In this document: in pieces, positions 23,506-32,164 of the stretch
How the letters are laid out: the number at the start of each line of letters is the position of its first letter
Position numbering within the stretch: position 1 is the first letter of the stretch
NCBI RefSeq assembly: GCF_002007235.1
Contig: NZ_MUHW01000030.1
Coordinates: 1-32,214 of the forward strand
Length of the DNA: 32,214 nucleotides
Reading direction: 5' to 3'
Origin: Oribacterium sp. C9
GTDB taxonomy: Bacteria > Bacillota > Clostridia > Lachnospirales > Lachnospiraceae
Notes under the pieces: generated by a model
Databases searched by the model: none
What the model saw: only the letters and a program-made list of their open reading frames with translations
Told to the model about the DNA's origin: nothing
Position numbers and translations under genes: made by a program

Positions 23506-24843
23506 TTATACAGACATCAGTTTTTCATTTACCATCTGAAATCCGTTATGTGTATATCTGCATACATCACCTGCTTCTATATTGAATGCGGAAAGTTCCC
23601 TGCGCAGCGCCTGTATGAATTCATCTGACCGGCCATACTGACTGATCACGACACGGAAAGTATCCCCATACGTCGTGCATATCAGATTCTTCTTAGTCCC
23701 TATCCCACGCACATGCGGTTCCTTATCGACATCTGTGACCAGAAAAGCATAAGCATCCGGCAGATCCTGCCTGCCGGAATAGGTAAAGGCACAGGTAATA
23801 GGAGCTGTATCAGCCTGAGCGGAGGCGACAGCCGAAAAACGCCTGTTCCACTCAGTAATCGGAACACCTGATGATCGCTTTGACTCGATATCGGCAACCT
23901 TGTTCACGATAGCCCGGTCAAAGTGCTGCCTGTTCATCTGATCCTTCATCAGCTGCTTCATACATATGAGTTGTTCCTCAGCCTTAAGTTCGTTGAATCC
24001 TTCATCATAAGGAAGTAATATGGCATCCGAAAAATTTGATACCGTACCGGTTCCGTAGTAGGGTCTCATATCCGCTGAAAGCATGGTGGTAATAGGCAGT
24101 CCTTTTGTATCATACAGACCATGGATAGCCCGAGAAAGACATACCACCATCATGGACGCCGCAGAGGTCTGATATGATTTTACCTTTTTAAGGAAATCTC
24201 CCAAAGGAAATGTAAACTTAAGATAATACATATTCTCATCCTCAGGCTCCGTGACGGTTTCCGGGATGGCAAATGATCCGGGAGCCGACGGCTTATCCGG
24301 CTTTAATACTATCTCTTTAGCGTATTTTTTATAGGGATCCATGCGCTCAAGCTCGTCCATTGAAAGAGCCGAGCTCTCATCAAGGCGCACATTCTCAGTC
24401 GCCGGAACATCAAAGGAAAGCATCCTCGCGTAATTATAAAATAAAGTATGGATAAAGCAGGTAACCCCTTTAGCATCAGAAAGTCCATGATAGTAGCTGA
24501 AGCGGAATCCATCATCCCTGCACAGAAACATAAACGGATAGCCGGCAGTATCATCCGTACCATAGCATATGGAATCTCTTCCCATATCTGCCAGAGAAGG
24601 AACATCCTCGATCAGAGGAACTTCATCTGTATTGGGTATATATCCAACCATCCCGTCATGTATGACCGGTCTGTATTTAAACTCCGGAAAAGCAGAAAGT
24701 GTTTTCCTGACAGCGGCTGATAAAGCACCTCGATCCAGTTTTGAACTTAGCGTATAATCGAGAGAGATATCAAAGCATGTCCCATATCCTCCCCACGTAT
24801 AGTAAAAAGAACTTGAGGAAATTCCCAACGGTTTAAAATCCAT
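23506..24843 (-). CDS. Condensation-domain/acyltransferase-like protein (HxxxD)
   Basis: 445 residues with the two-lobed layout of CoA-dependent acyltransferases (condensation, alcohol acetyltransferase and PapA groups). The active-site motif HxxxD is present as YYHGLSDAKG (H119, D123). SADMRPYYGTGTVSNFSDAI near residue 260 corresponds to the second conserved block. Such enzymes join an acyl group from CoA or a carrier protein to an amine or alcohol. The start has a very strong AAGGAGG. The start and ribosome binding site lie inside the end of the phosphotransferase gene (11-base overlap), so the two are coupled. It is the last gene of the cluster. Substrates unknown. Confidence 0.82.
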   Translation of the reverse strand: MDFKPLGISSSSFYYTWGGYGTCFDISLDYTLSSKLDRGALSAAVRKTLSAFPEFKYRPVIHDGMVGYIPNTDEVPLIEDVPSLADMGRDSICYGTDDTAGYPFMFLCRDDGFRFSYYHGLSDAKGVTCFIHTLFYNYARMLSFDVPATENVRLDESSALSMDELERMDPYKKYAKEIVLKPDKPSAPGSFAIPETVTEPEDENMYYLKFTFPLGDFLKKVKSYQTSAASMMVVCLSRAIHGLYDTKGLPITTMLSADMRPYYGTGTVSNFSDAILLPYDEGFNELKAEEQLICMKQLMKDQMNRQHFDRAIVNKVADIESKRSSGVPITEWNRRFSAVASAQADTAPITCAFTYSGRQDLPDAYAFLVTDVDKEPHVRGIGTKKNLICTTYGDTFRVVISQYGRSDEFIQALRRELSAFNIEAGDVCRYTHNGFQMVNEKLMSV

Positions 24844-25750
24844 ACAAACCTCCTTTTTTTACTGTTTCAATCCTTTCATCTACAAACGGGAATAATACTT
24901 CTCTCGCCATGGAAACAGCAGATCTGATCATCTCTTCCGGAAGGCCCGGAAGAATGTGTAAAAAGGTTATATACCTCAGTATGCAAAAGAACAGCAGATT
25001 GTCTTCTATCCTTTCAATCACGGCTTTATCATATACACCGAAATAATTCCGCACGAAAACATCCCATACACGGTTTATGATTTTTGGCGTCCATCCTGTT
25101 AGTTTTTCTGCAGCCTCCTGCGTGAATATTTTTATGATAAAAGGGCCGTACATGTATGTGCTCAGGACATCATAGATCGGATGTCCATATGCTGCATCCG
25201 CCATATCTATTACCATCAGTTCTCCATCACGCAGCATGATGTTGCCCCGGTGATAATCCCCATGAACAAATGTATCCCCTTCGGGGATGGAGTCGATCAG
25301 TCTGTGCAGCTTCTCCACTTCATCCGAAGTAAACAGGTCACTTACGGAATCCGCTCTGACATGGTAGATTTCTGCCATTGAAGGAAATATATCTCGAGGA
25401 GCACGTATCTTATGGAGGTTACGGGAAAGCTCAGCTCCCATGCCGATCAGCTCTTCTATACGTTCATTATCCTCCGCTATCAGCTCCCTTAAGTTTCTGG
25501 CTTCGATCCGCTCATATATGATACAGAGGCTGCCCCGGAATCTTGCCAGCTCATAGCATCTCGGGGTTGGTACCCCCAGCTGATACGATGCGACAGCTTT
25601 CCTGTATTCATTTTCAATTTCCTCATCAGGTACAGTCCCTTTATTAAATACCTTGGCTATCCTGCCGTCATTAAGGCTGTAGACATCGCTGTTTCTGCCG
25701 TGTCCAGTCACGGTGCAGCCATCCGGATTTATTTCCCGTAATGAAGCCAT
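24833..25750 (-). CDS. Aminoglycoside phosphotransferase-like kinase (TIGR02172-like)
   Basis: 305 residues of the protein kinase-like APH fold. The glycine-rich start is VTGHGRNSDVYSLNDGRIAKVF with Lys33 as the ATP lysine. The catalytic loop is HGDYHRGNI (163-171, catalytic D165) and the metal-binding Asp is D182 in VIDMADAAYGHPIYD. These blocks match the TIGR02172 family of putative phosphotransferases. It may phosphorylate a small molecule made by the cluster, as a biosynthetic step or as self-protection. GGAGG lies seven bases before the ATG. It is 25 bases downstream of the MATE-ATPase gene and overlaps the next gene by 11 bases. Confidence 0.85.
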   Translation of the reverse strand: MASLREINPDGCTVTGHGRNSDVYSLNDGRIAKVFNKGTVPDEEIENEYRKAVASYQLGVPTPRCYELARFRGSLCIIYERIEARNLRELIAEDNERIEELIGMGAELSRNLHKIRAPRDIFPSMAEIYHVRADSVSDLFTSDEVEKLHRLIDSIPEGDTFVHGDYHRGNIMLRDGELMVIDMADAAYGHPIYDVLSTYMYGPFIIKIFTQEAAEKLTGWTPKIINRVWDVFVRNYFGVYDKAVIERIEDNLLFFCILRYITFLHILPGLPEEMIRSAVSMAREVLFPFVDERIETVKKGGLYGF

Positions 25751-25775
25751 ATATTGTCCTCCTTCCTATAAGTGA

Positions 25776-27539
25776 TCAATATTTTATTATAAGGTTGTTT
25801 ATCTTCATGGCAGAAACATAAGAGACATCCTTCGCTCCTTTCAGTACCAGTCGGAGGCCGAAATTGTGAAGCGGATCATCCTCATCATGTATCTCAAGCC
25901 ATTTGGTAGCATCAAACAGCCCGCCGTTATCCCTTACGCGCAGCGTCCATCCGTCTAAGCAGGCCATGCGGATATCCACCGTGGCTTTTTTGTTTTTTTC
26001 GCGCCCCCAGCTCATTATGTTGATACCCAGTTCTTCGACTGCAAGTGAGAACCTGTTTGCAGTCCTGCCGGGCAATCCTTTGGACAGACAAAATTCACGC
26101 AGGCCTTCAGAGGCTGCAACAACCTCTGCCACAGAATCCGCAGACACCTGATACTGATCACATTCAGGCACATGGATTTCCTCCGACAGATCAAGCATGT
26201 CAGAAATACCCTTAGGAATACGCCGGTGCTTCACTGCCATAACGATTATCATGCTGATCGTTGTAAGGATCTCCGCAAGTACAAATGATATGAACACGCC
26301 GTCAGACCCCAACAGGTTCCCCAGAACGAACACCAGGATACAGATAAAAATGAGGTTATCAAACGCTGAAAGTATGTAATTCATTTTTATATTTCCGGTA
26401 CTGTTGTAGTATTTCTGGAACATATAATTGATCCCGTATATTGGTATATAAAGTACATACATTTGCAAAGCCCTGACAGCTATGACAAGGCTATCGGTAT
26501 TTGATGAATCAAAGAACATACGCATCATAAGGGGAGCGCCCGCAAATGATATAACAGCAACACACGCCTCGACTATGATAGCCACACGCACCGCATAGCG
26601 CATAAGTTGGCGTATGGATTTTTCATCCTTTTCTCCGAAAAAAACGGCTGACATCGTCAACACGGCCGTGCCTATGCCCATGGTTATCGGATTGTATATG
26701 TAATTAAGGGTGTTGATCGCACCAAATGCAGCTATCTCCGCACTTGTGGCAATTGCCGCCAGTACCATGTTTACAGTGTACATCTGAACCGTTTTGTACA
26801 CACGGTCCACTGCGGCCGGAAATCCGACCTTAAACACCTCTTTAAGCGAAGAAAGATCGAACTCGCGCCTGTCAACCTGTATTACGGGCTCGTAACATCT
26901 GGACCTTATAAATATCAGAAATAAAAATGAGGCATAGTTACAGACTGATGTCGCTATACCCATTCCGAGCATGCCCTTCCTGAATATAAAGACATTAAGC
27001 AAGTCGCCCACCACATCGACAACAGCCTGCAGGATGACGGATCCGACCACATAACTGCCGCGGCCCTCTATGTGCATAACGCCAATGGTAAGCGGCATGA
27101 TAAACAAAACAGGCAGCCCAAAGGAAAGGCCTGTTATATATTGCCCAAGCCCGTCTGCCAATGATGCCTTATCGCCGGTAGCGCCCAAAAGAGCAGATAT
27201 CGGGGTGTGGAAAACGGCTGTGATCACACCTGTAATAATACCGATGCCTGTCAGTATGAAAACGGATGTTGTATATGCGCTGACGGAGCTTTTCAGCTTT
27301 CCCGCTCCTAAAAATCTGGCACAGGTATTTTGTACGCCGATGGAAAAAACCTGAAATATCATTACTACACACAGGTTGAGCGGGATAGACAGCTGAAATG
27401 CCGCCATAGACTCACTTCCCAAAAAACGGGAGGTAATAACTCCATCCACCATAGAACCGGCAAATGTAGCCAGGTTACTTAAGATCATTGTGACCATCGA
27501 GCTCAAGAAAACAGCACGTATCAATTTAGATTCAGGCAT
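25776..27539 (-). CDS. MATE transporter fused to an RsbW-like ATPase domain
   Basis: 587 residues. About the first 445 form a twelve-segment MATE transporter (TMILSNLATFAGSMVDGVIT, FLGSESMAAFQLSIPL, second half at VGFPAAVDRVYKTVQMYTVN). From about residue 465 there is a soluble GHKL ATPase domain of the anti-sigma-factor type: an N-box AVEELGINI (ExxxN), a G1-like box RVRDNGGLFD, and a G2-like box NFGLRLV. These resemble RsbW/SpoIIAB-type HATPase_c_2 domains. The domain may regulate the transporter or phosphorylate a partner; neither is shown. AAGGAG precedes the ATG by five bases. It is 35 bases downstream of the carboxyltransferase gene, within one operon. Confidence 0.9.
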   Translation of the reverse strand: MPESKLIRAVFLSSMVTMILSNLATFAGSMVDGVITSRFLGSESMAAFQLSIPLNLCVVMIFQVFSIGVQNTCARFLGAGKLKSSVSAYTTSVFILTGIGIITGVITAVFHTPISALLGATGDKASLADGLGQYITGLSFGLPVLFIMPLTIGVMHIEGRGSYVVGSVILQAVVDVVGDLLNVFIFRKGMLGMGIATSVCNYASFLFLIFIRSRCYEPVIQVDRREFDLSSLKEVFKVGFPAAVDRVYKTVQMYTVNMVLAAIATSAEIAAFGAINTLNYIYNPITMGIGTAVLTMSAVFFGEKDEKSIRQLMRYAVRVAIIVEACVAVISFAGAPLMMRMFFDSSNTDSLVIAVRALQMYVLYIPIYGINYMFQKYYNSTGNIKMNYILSAFDNLIFICILVFVLGNLLGSDGVFISFVLAEILTTISMIIVMAVKHRRIPKGISDMLDLSEEIHVPECDQYQVSADSVAEVVAASEGLREFCLSKGLPGRTANRFSLAVEELGINIMSWGREKNKKATVDIRMACLDGWTLRVRDNGGLFDATKWLEIHDEDDPLHNFGLRLVLKGAKDVSYVSAMKINNLIIKY

Positions 27540-27574
27540 ATTTCTCCTTATTTAGAAAACTGCATAAAAGAATT

Positions 27575-29119
27575 TTAAAGAGGCATACTTCCATGCCGAC
27601 GTGTCGGTCCCGGAATTTCTTTATTACGAAATGTAGCTATCGCCTGCATTATTCGCTGCCTTGTTTCTTCCGGCAGGATAACCTCATCTATCATACCTAT
27701 TGATGCTGCAAAATATGGATTATAGTAGGTTTCCTCATATTCCTTCTTGAATTGTTCCCTTACCGCTTCGGGATCTGCCGCACTTTTAATCTCTTTGTGC
27801 TTAAGTATGCTGACGGCTCCCTCTGATCCCATGACAGCAATCTGGGCGATCGGCCAGGCAAATACGTAATCTGCCCCAAGGTTCTTGGAGTTCATCGCCA
27901 CATAAGCTCCTCCATAAGCCTTCCTGACAATGAGCGTTATCCTGGGCACAGACGCTTCCGCAAATGCATACAGGAGCTTTGCACCTCGCCGGATGATCCC
28001 TTCTCCTTCCTGATTCGCCCCCGGCATATACCCGGGAACATCAACAATTGACAACAAAGGAATACGGAATGCATCACAGAACCTGACAAATCTTGATGCC
28101 TTCTCTGACGATTTGCTGTCAAGCACACCTCCCATTTCCTTTGGCTGGTTGGCGACAACGCCAACGCTTTCACCACCGACTCTCATAAATCCAATGACGA
28201 TATTCTTTGCGTAATCCCTTTGCACCTCTAAGAAGCTCGCCTCGTCCGCTATCATTAATATGACCGATCGGACATCATAAGGCTTACGACCGTTATCCGG
28301 AACAATATCCTGAAGCTGGTCTGAATAATCTATAGGCGGATACTCCTTCCAAAATGGCCGTTCATCACAATTCTGTGGAAGATAATCCAAAAGCTCCCGT
28401 ACCTTGTCGAGACAACTCTTGTCATCCTCATATACAAAATGAGCCAGACCTGACTTTTCAATGTGTACTTCAGCACCGCCCAGCTCGGCGGCACTTATTT
28501 TAGCGCCTGTTGCCGCCTCTATAACACTTGGACCAGTAAGATACATCTGACCGTTCTTTTTCTGCATGATCACGAAATCCATCAGGGCCGGCGAATAACT
28601 TGACACTCCCGCACAGGGCCCCAGGATAACGGCTATCTGCGGGATAACTCCCGAAGCCTGAACGTTGGTACGCAGAATTGCAGCGCTTCCATCCATTGCG
28701 TAAAGTCCTTCATCAAGCCTTGCTCCGCCGCTGTCATTCAATGAGATATACGGCGCCTTATGATGGATGGCAAGCTGCATGATCTGACAGATTTTACGTG
28801 CATTCCCCTTACTGATTGAACCTCCCATCACTGTAAAATCCTGCGAGGAAATGAACACCTGCCTTCCGTTTATCTGTGCATAGCCTGTCACAACGCCGTC
28901 TCCGGGATAATCCTTTCCATGGGTACCCTCTATAGGTACATCCGAAATCTGAAATCCGGCTATCTCGACGAAACTGCCCTCATCCACCAACAGCTCTATC
29001 CTTTCCCTCGCTGTGAGTTTTCCCTTCTCATGCTGTTTTCGAAGCTTCTCCGGGCCTCCTCCTTCATTCATTTTTTCGCGACGTCTCTTTAGTTCATCAC
29101 AATACTCCGGATTCCACAT
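27575..29119 (-). CDS. Acyl-CoA carboxylase carboxyltransferase subunit (PccB-like)
   Basis: 514 residues, the full length of the beta chain of propionyl/acetyl-CoA carboxylases and of the alpha subunit of methylmalonyl-CoA decarboxylases. Both crotonase-like halves are present. The N-half oxyanion region is LNDSGGARLDEGL and ILGPCAGVSSYSPALMDF; the C-half has IVDVPGYMPGANQE, RKAYGGAYVAMNSKNLGADY and AVMGSEGAVSIL. It transfers CO2 between carboxybiotin and an acyl-CoA. No biotin carboxylase, biotin carrier or decarboxylase membrane subunit is in the window, so it either borrows partners from elsewhere or acts differently. AGGAGG precedes the ATG. It is first in the tight run of four genes. 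Confidence 0.95.
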   Translation of the reverse strand: MWNPEYCDELKRRREKMNEGGGPEKLRKQHEKGKLTARERIELLVDEGSFVEIAGFQISDVPIEGTHGKDYPGDGVVTGYAQINGRQVFISSQDFTVMGGSISKGNARKICQIMQLAIHHKAPYISLNDSGGARLDEGLYAMDGSAAILRTNVQASGVIPQIAVILGPCAGVSSYSPALMDFVIMQKKNGQMYLTGPSVIEAATGAKISAAELGGAEVHIEKSGLAHFVYEDDKSCLDKVRELLDYLPQNCDERPFWKEYPPIDYSDQLQDIVPDNGRKPYDVRSVILMIADEASFLEVQRDYAKNIVIGFMRVGGESVGVVANQPKEMGGVLDSKSSEKASRFVRFCDAFRIPLLSIVDVPGYMPGANQEGEGIIRRGAKLLYAFAEASVPRITLIVRKAYGGAYVAMNSKNLGADYVFAWPIAQIAVMGSEGAVSILKHKEIKSAADPEAVREQFKKEYEETYYNPYFAASIGMIDEVILPEETRQRIMQAIATFRNKEIPGPTRRHGSMPL

Positions 29120-29136
29120 ATGATTTCCTCCTGTTT

Positions 29137-29265
29137 TTATTTCCTTATCTGTCCCTTCCCGGGATTCATTTCAAAATCCGTTGTAACTTCCAATATGTTT
29201 CTGCTGTTATTAAGAATTCTTACAAGTCTTTCATCCAGATCAGTATTGTTATCTTTATAGTCAAT
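29137..29265 (-). CDS. Possible 42-aa frame between GT2-GH3 and carboxyltransferase genes
   Basis: After two stops the frame opens at an ATT and encodes DYKDNNTDLDERLVRILNNS, then RNILEVTTDFEMNPGKG and a stop 17 bases before the carboxyltransferase ATG. It fills the 156-base gap and looks protein-like (acidic, regular hydrophobic spacing), but it has no ATG, GTG or TTG start near its 5' end. It may be a remnant of a larger gene or use a rare start. Family unknown. Confidence 0.25.
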   Translation of the reverse strand: MDYKDNNTDLDERLVRILNNSRNILEVTTDFEMNPGKGQIRK

Positions 29266-29275
29266 CTATCAGAAC

Positions 29276-31858
29276 TCATTTCTGATCGGAAATGCCAAAT
29301 GCACCTCCATTATCCTGCCACTGTTTCAATATCGGGATTTGATCCATATTGTTTATGTTGTGTATAGGCTCAAAACAATCTGCCGGGGCACTGTATTTCA
29401 TCCTTCTGATATCTCTCCACAAAAGATTTGTTTCTTTGTCTATCACCCTGACTTTACATTCTTTTATTCCGCATTCCCTTGCTTTTTTATACTCGGAAAT
29501 ACCCAAAAGCTGACTTTCAAGTGCAGCTGAGAAATCTGTATCTGTATCTTCCTTCTCCAGTTCTATGTACACATCCAAACATTTTTCCACGGTATTGAAG
29601 TTGCAGAAATAATCATACAGATTATCCCCGATACACTCTGTAAGAACTTTTTCAAAAGTCTCAGCGTTACAGATGAGCCTATTATCTCCATAATAAGGTC
29701 TCATGCATTCATTAAACTGAAATTCCTCCTTAGTTATTTTGCATGGACTAAGATAAATGCCTGTACGCATTCTGTAAATTCCATAGCAGTTTGTAAGTAC
29801 AAGTTCATACATACGGTCAGTAACGGTCTCGGATAAAAGCAAGGGAACCGTTGAGCCCACTTCATCAACCGGGATAAACTCGTAAAATCCTTCCTCATAA
29901 TCCAGCCTGAAAACATTGTCTTCTCCTGCCTGAGTCGCTATAATACCGAAAGGCGTCAGGAAATCGTCAAATTTCAGTTGAATATCTCCAAGATACTTTC
30001 TCAGCTTTCTTGTATAGATATGGTAATTTCCTCCGCTTCTCGCGATTATCCGTCTGAGTTTTGGCCATATACATCTTAAAATCTTTTCCTTGTTTCCTTC
30101 TTTAAGCACTTTCCGAATCTCATCAGCCCGTTCCGGATCAGGATAATTATAACCTTCAAGTTGTTTATAAATCTGGTTTCCACTCTCACTAATGCTGCTT
30201 ATACTTCCGCTCTCGATGTCTCTGCACAGATCCTCACCCTGCTTTATAAGTATCTCGATATAATTCAGCACTACCCATGTATTGCTTCCATAGATTTGAG
30301 TCACATCTTTCTTTCTTAATGCCATGAGCAGATTAAGGTAATCCATATTCATCGGCTCACTGGGGAATATGATTGAAAACGGCGCAGTCAGCTTTCCATC
30401 GAAGCCTCTGTAGGACATGGTAAAAGCATCTATTCCGCTTGATACCATAATTCCTATGGGTGAATCACAGTATGTTCCATCGTTTTGTGGCATACCTTTA
30501 GGCCTTGACTCCATCATCAAAAAAGTGACCTCACCGTTTAAGGCATTGATGAATTTGTTTCCCATCTCTTTACATTTATCCTCTGAAACAGGTATCATTC
30601 TGCGCTCATCATACTCGTTTATAGCGTATGAATAGGCTTTTATCTTCTTTTTTGTAATAATTTCAGTTTCACCTACCTCAGTATGAAGTCTGAGAATTTT
30701 GTTAAATTTACCATCATCTGTCAGCGGAACTCTTTTCCGGTATTCATCTATGGATTTTATATTTTTAAAATCATAGTATTTGCCAAATGCTGTATCAGCA
30801 TTACTCTCTATTACGCTTCCAAGAACTTTTCCTCCGCCATGAAAGTATTTCTGATATCTTTCATCTATGGGATTCAATATAGTATGTGTGACGAAATCAT
30901 AAAGCAGCTTACCCTCTTCCTCATTAAAGAACTTATTAACAGGTGGCTTCACCAGAATTCCGGCATATGGCGCCATATCATTCTGAAGTGTTTTCCAGTC
31001 ATCAACGGTAAAATCAGGCGAGCAAAAGGCACATTGAATATAGTAGGCCAAGACAGTCAGGAAAAAGTGATTATAGTAAGCATGAATACTGATCAGAAGA
31101 TCGAACATCTTCTTGAATCCATAGGAAAAATGCAGAACTTTTTCTCGTGATCTATCCATATTCTGCACTGCCGAACTGCTGTTAACATAATAGTGATGAC
31201 CGATGAATTGCGGCAGAACAACTATTTTTTTTGCTTTCGAATAACATGTAAGCGTAAAGTAGGCGTCTTCCGCCATGGTGATCATTTCATCAAAACAAAT
31301 CTCATTGGATGCTATAAATTCCGCATCAAAAAAACGGTTATGTGTACAGAAATTAATTGAAGAAAATAATTCTTCACACCTCAGTCTCTCCCCTGTCAAA
31401 ACAATTTCTTCCTCCAGCGGATTCCATAGTGTGATATCTGTAATAACAGATTGTACAGATTCATTCTCTTTGATATACGCCATACGGAAAATAACTATTT
31501 CCGGATGATGTTTACCCATAACATCTACGCACTTTTCAACTGTTTCGGGACTAATACTGTCATCAGAATCAAGAAATTCAATGTAAGGGGAAGTTACAAA
31601 TTTCAATCCGTAGTTTCTCGGACTGGATGCACTTTTTGCATCGTTATACAGTTCTTTCAGGATAACGTTACTGTATCCTCCCAACAGTTGTTTTACACTG
31701 TCAACATATTCCTGTTTACAGTTATGAAGAACTATGATCCATTCTATATTGGAAAAACCGATTGTCTGATTCTTTACAGATTTAATCGTTTCAGCAAACA
31801 TAGACATATCAGTATTATGAAAAGGGGTTATTATAGTTGCTTTATACTTTCCATTCAT
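29276..31858 (-). CDS. Glycosyltransferase family 2 fused to a GH3-like domain
   Basis: 860 residues. Residues 1-300 are a GT-A family 2 glycosyltransferase: KATIITPFHN, the acceptor/donor region ASSPRNYGL (77-85) and the metal-binding FLDSDDS (95-101), with MAEDAYF (195-201) as the catalytic-base region. From ~340 to the end it matches the GH3 (auxin-responsive) acyl-adenylase family: NADTAFGKYYDFKNIKSIDE, YGSNTWVVLNYIEIL (523-537), GFYEFIPVDE (657-666), LVLTNCYGIYRMRTG (686-700). Two GH3 hallmarks are degenerate: no SSGTTSG ATP loop is seen around 400-425, and the Asp after RxTG is Ile. So amide-forming activity is uncertain. The ribosome binding site is weak. Downstream, 156 bases separate it from the carboxyltransferase gene. 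Confidence 0.85.
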   Translation of the reverse strand: MNGKYKATIITPFHNTDMSMFAETIKSVKNQTIGFSNIEWIIVLHNCKQEYVDSVKQLLGGYSNVILKELYNDAKSASSPRNYGLKFVTSPYIEFLDSDDSISPETVEKCVDVMGKHHPEIVIFRMAYIKENESVQSVITDITLWNPLEEEIVLTGERLRCEELFSSINFCTHNRFFDAEFIASNEICFDEMITMAEDAYFTLTCYSKAKKIVVLPQFIGHHYYVNSSSAVQNMDRSREKVLHFSYGFKKMFDLLISIHAYYNHFFLTVLAYYIQCAFCSPDFTVDDWKTLQNDMAPYAGILVKPPVNKFFNEEEGKLLYDFVTHTILNPIDERYQKYFHGGGKVLGSVIESNADTAFGKYYDFKNIKSIDEYRKRVPLTDDGKFNKILRLHTEVGETEIITKKKIKAYSYAINEYDERRMIPVSEDKCKEMGNKFINALNGEVTFLMMESRPKGMPQNDGTYCDSPIGIMVSSGIDAFTMSYRGFDGKLTAPFSIIFPSEPMNMDYLNLLMALRKKDVTQIYGSNTWVVLNYIEILIKQGEDLCRDIESGSISSISESGNQIYKQLEGYNYPDPERADEIRKVLKEGNKEKILRCIWPKLRRIIARSGGNYHIYTRKLRKYLGDIQLKFDDFLTPFGIIATQAGEDNVFRLDYEEGFYEFIPVDEVGSTVPLLLSETVTDRMYELVLTNCYGIYRMRTGIYLSPCKITKEEFQFNECMRPYYGDNRLICNAETFEKVLTECIGDNLYDYFCNFNTVEKCLDVYIELEKEDTDTDFSAALESQLLGISEYKKARECGIKECKVRVIDKETNLLWRDIRRMKYSAPADCFEPIHNINNMDQIPILKQWQDNGGAFGISDQK

Positions 31859-31873
31859 ATCATTATTTTTCTT

Positions 31874-32035
31874 TCAATGAATTTGACCTGCCCTGAAGAG
31901 ACCCTGGCTTATACCATACCGTTCAATACGAACAATAAAGAAATGTTCCTCTCGTAACTCAAAAACTATCTCTCTTGGGACAATTTCACGATCATACTTG
32001 TCCCTCAGTGCTACAACAAAGCTTGTCCCTCTATG
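31874..32035 (-). pseudogene. Start-less open frame, 53 codons
   Basis: After a TAA the frame has no ATG, GTG or TTG. It encodes a charged, coherent sequence (VVALRDKYDREIVPREIVFE and LREEHFFIVRIERYGISQG) and stops 15 bases before the GT2-GH3 ATG. It resembles the 3' end of a gene whose 5' part is gone. I do not recognise the family. If transcribed it would share the message of the glycosyltransferase. Confidence 0.32.
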
Positions 32036-32067
32036 TTAAAACAAATTTATATCTATCATTTTAACAT

Positions 32068-32107
32068 AAAAACGGGTCATGAATGTGTTATTTCATGACC
32101 CGTTTTT
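32068..32107. terminator. Strong bidirectional-type hairpin terminator
   Basis: A perfect 16-base stem (AAAAACGGGTCATGAA with its complement) with an 8-base loop and a run of seven T on the plus side, and T-rich sequence on the minus side too. No plus-strand gene ends here, so it most likely stops minus-strand transcription arriving from beyond the right edge, isolating the cluster. Confidence 0.75.
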
Positions 32108-32164
32108 TTGCAGTATTTACTATTAAGTTTTAGATATCAGCCGCCGATAAAAGAATTTAGGTTA

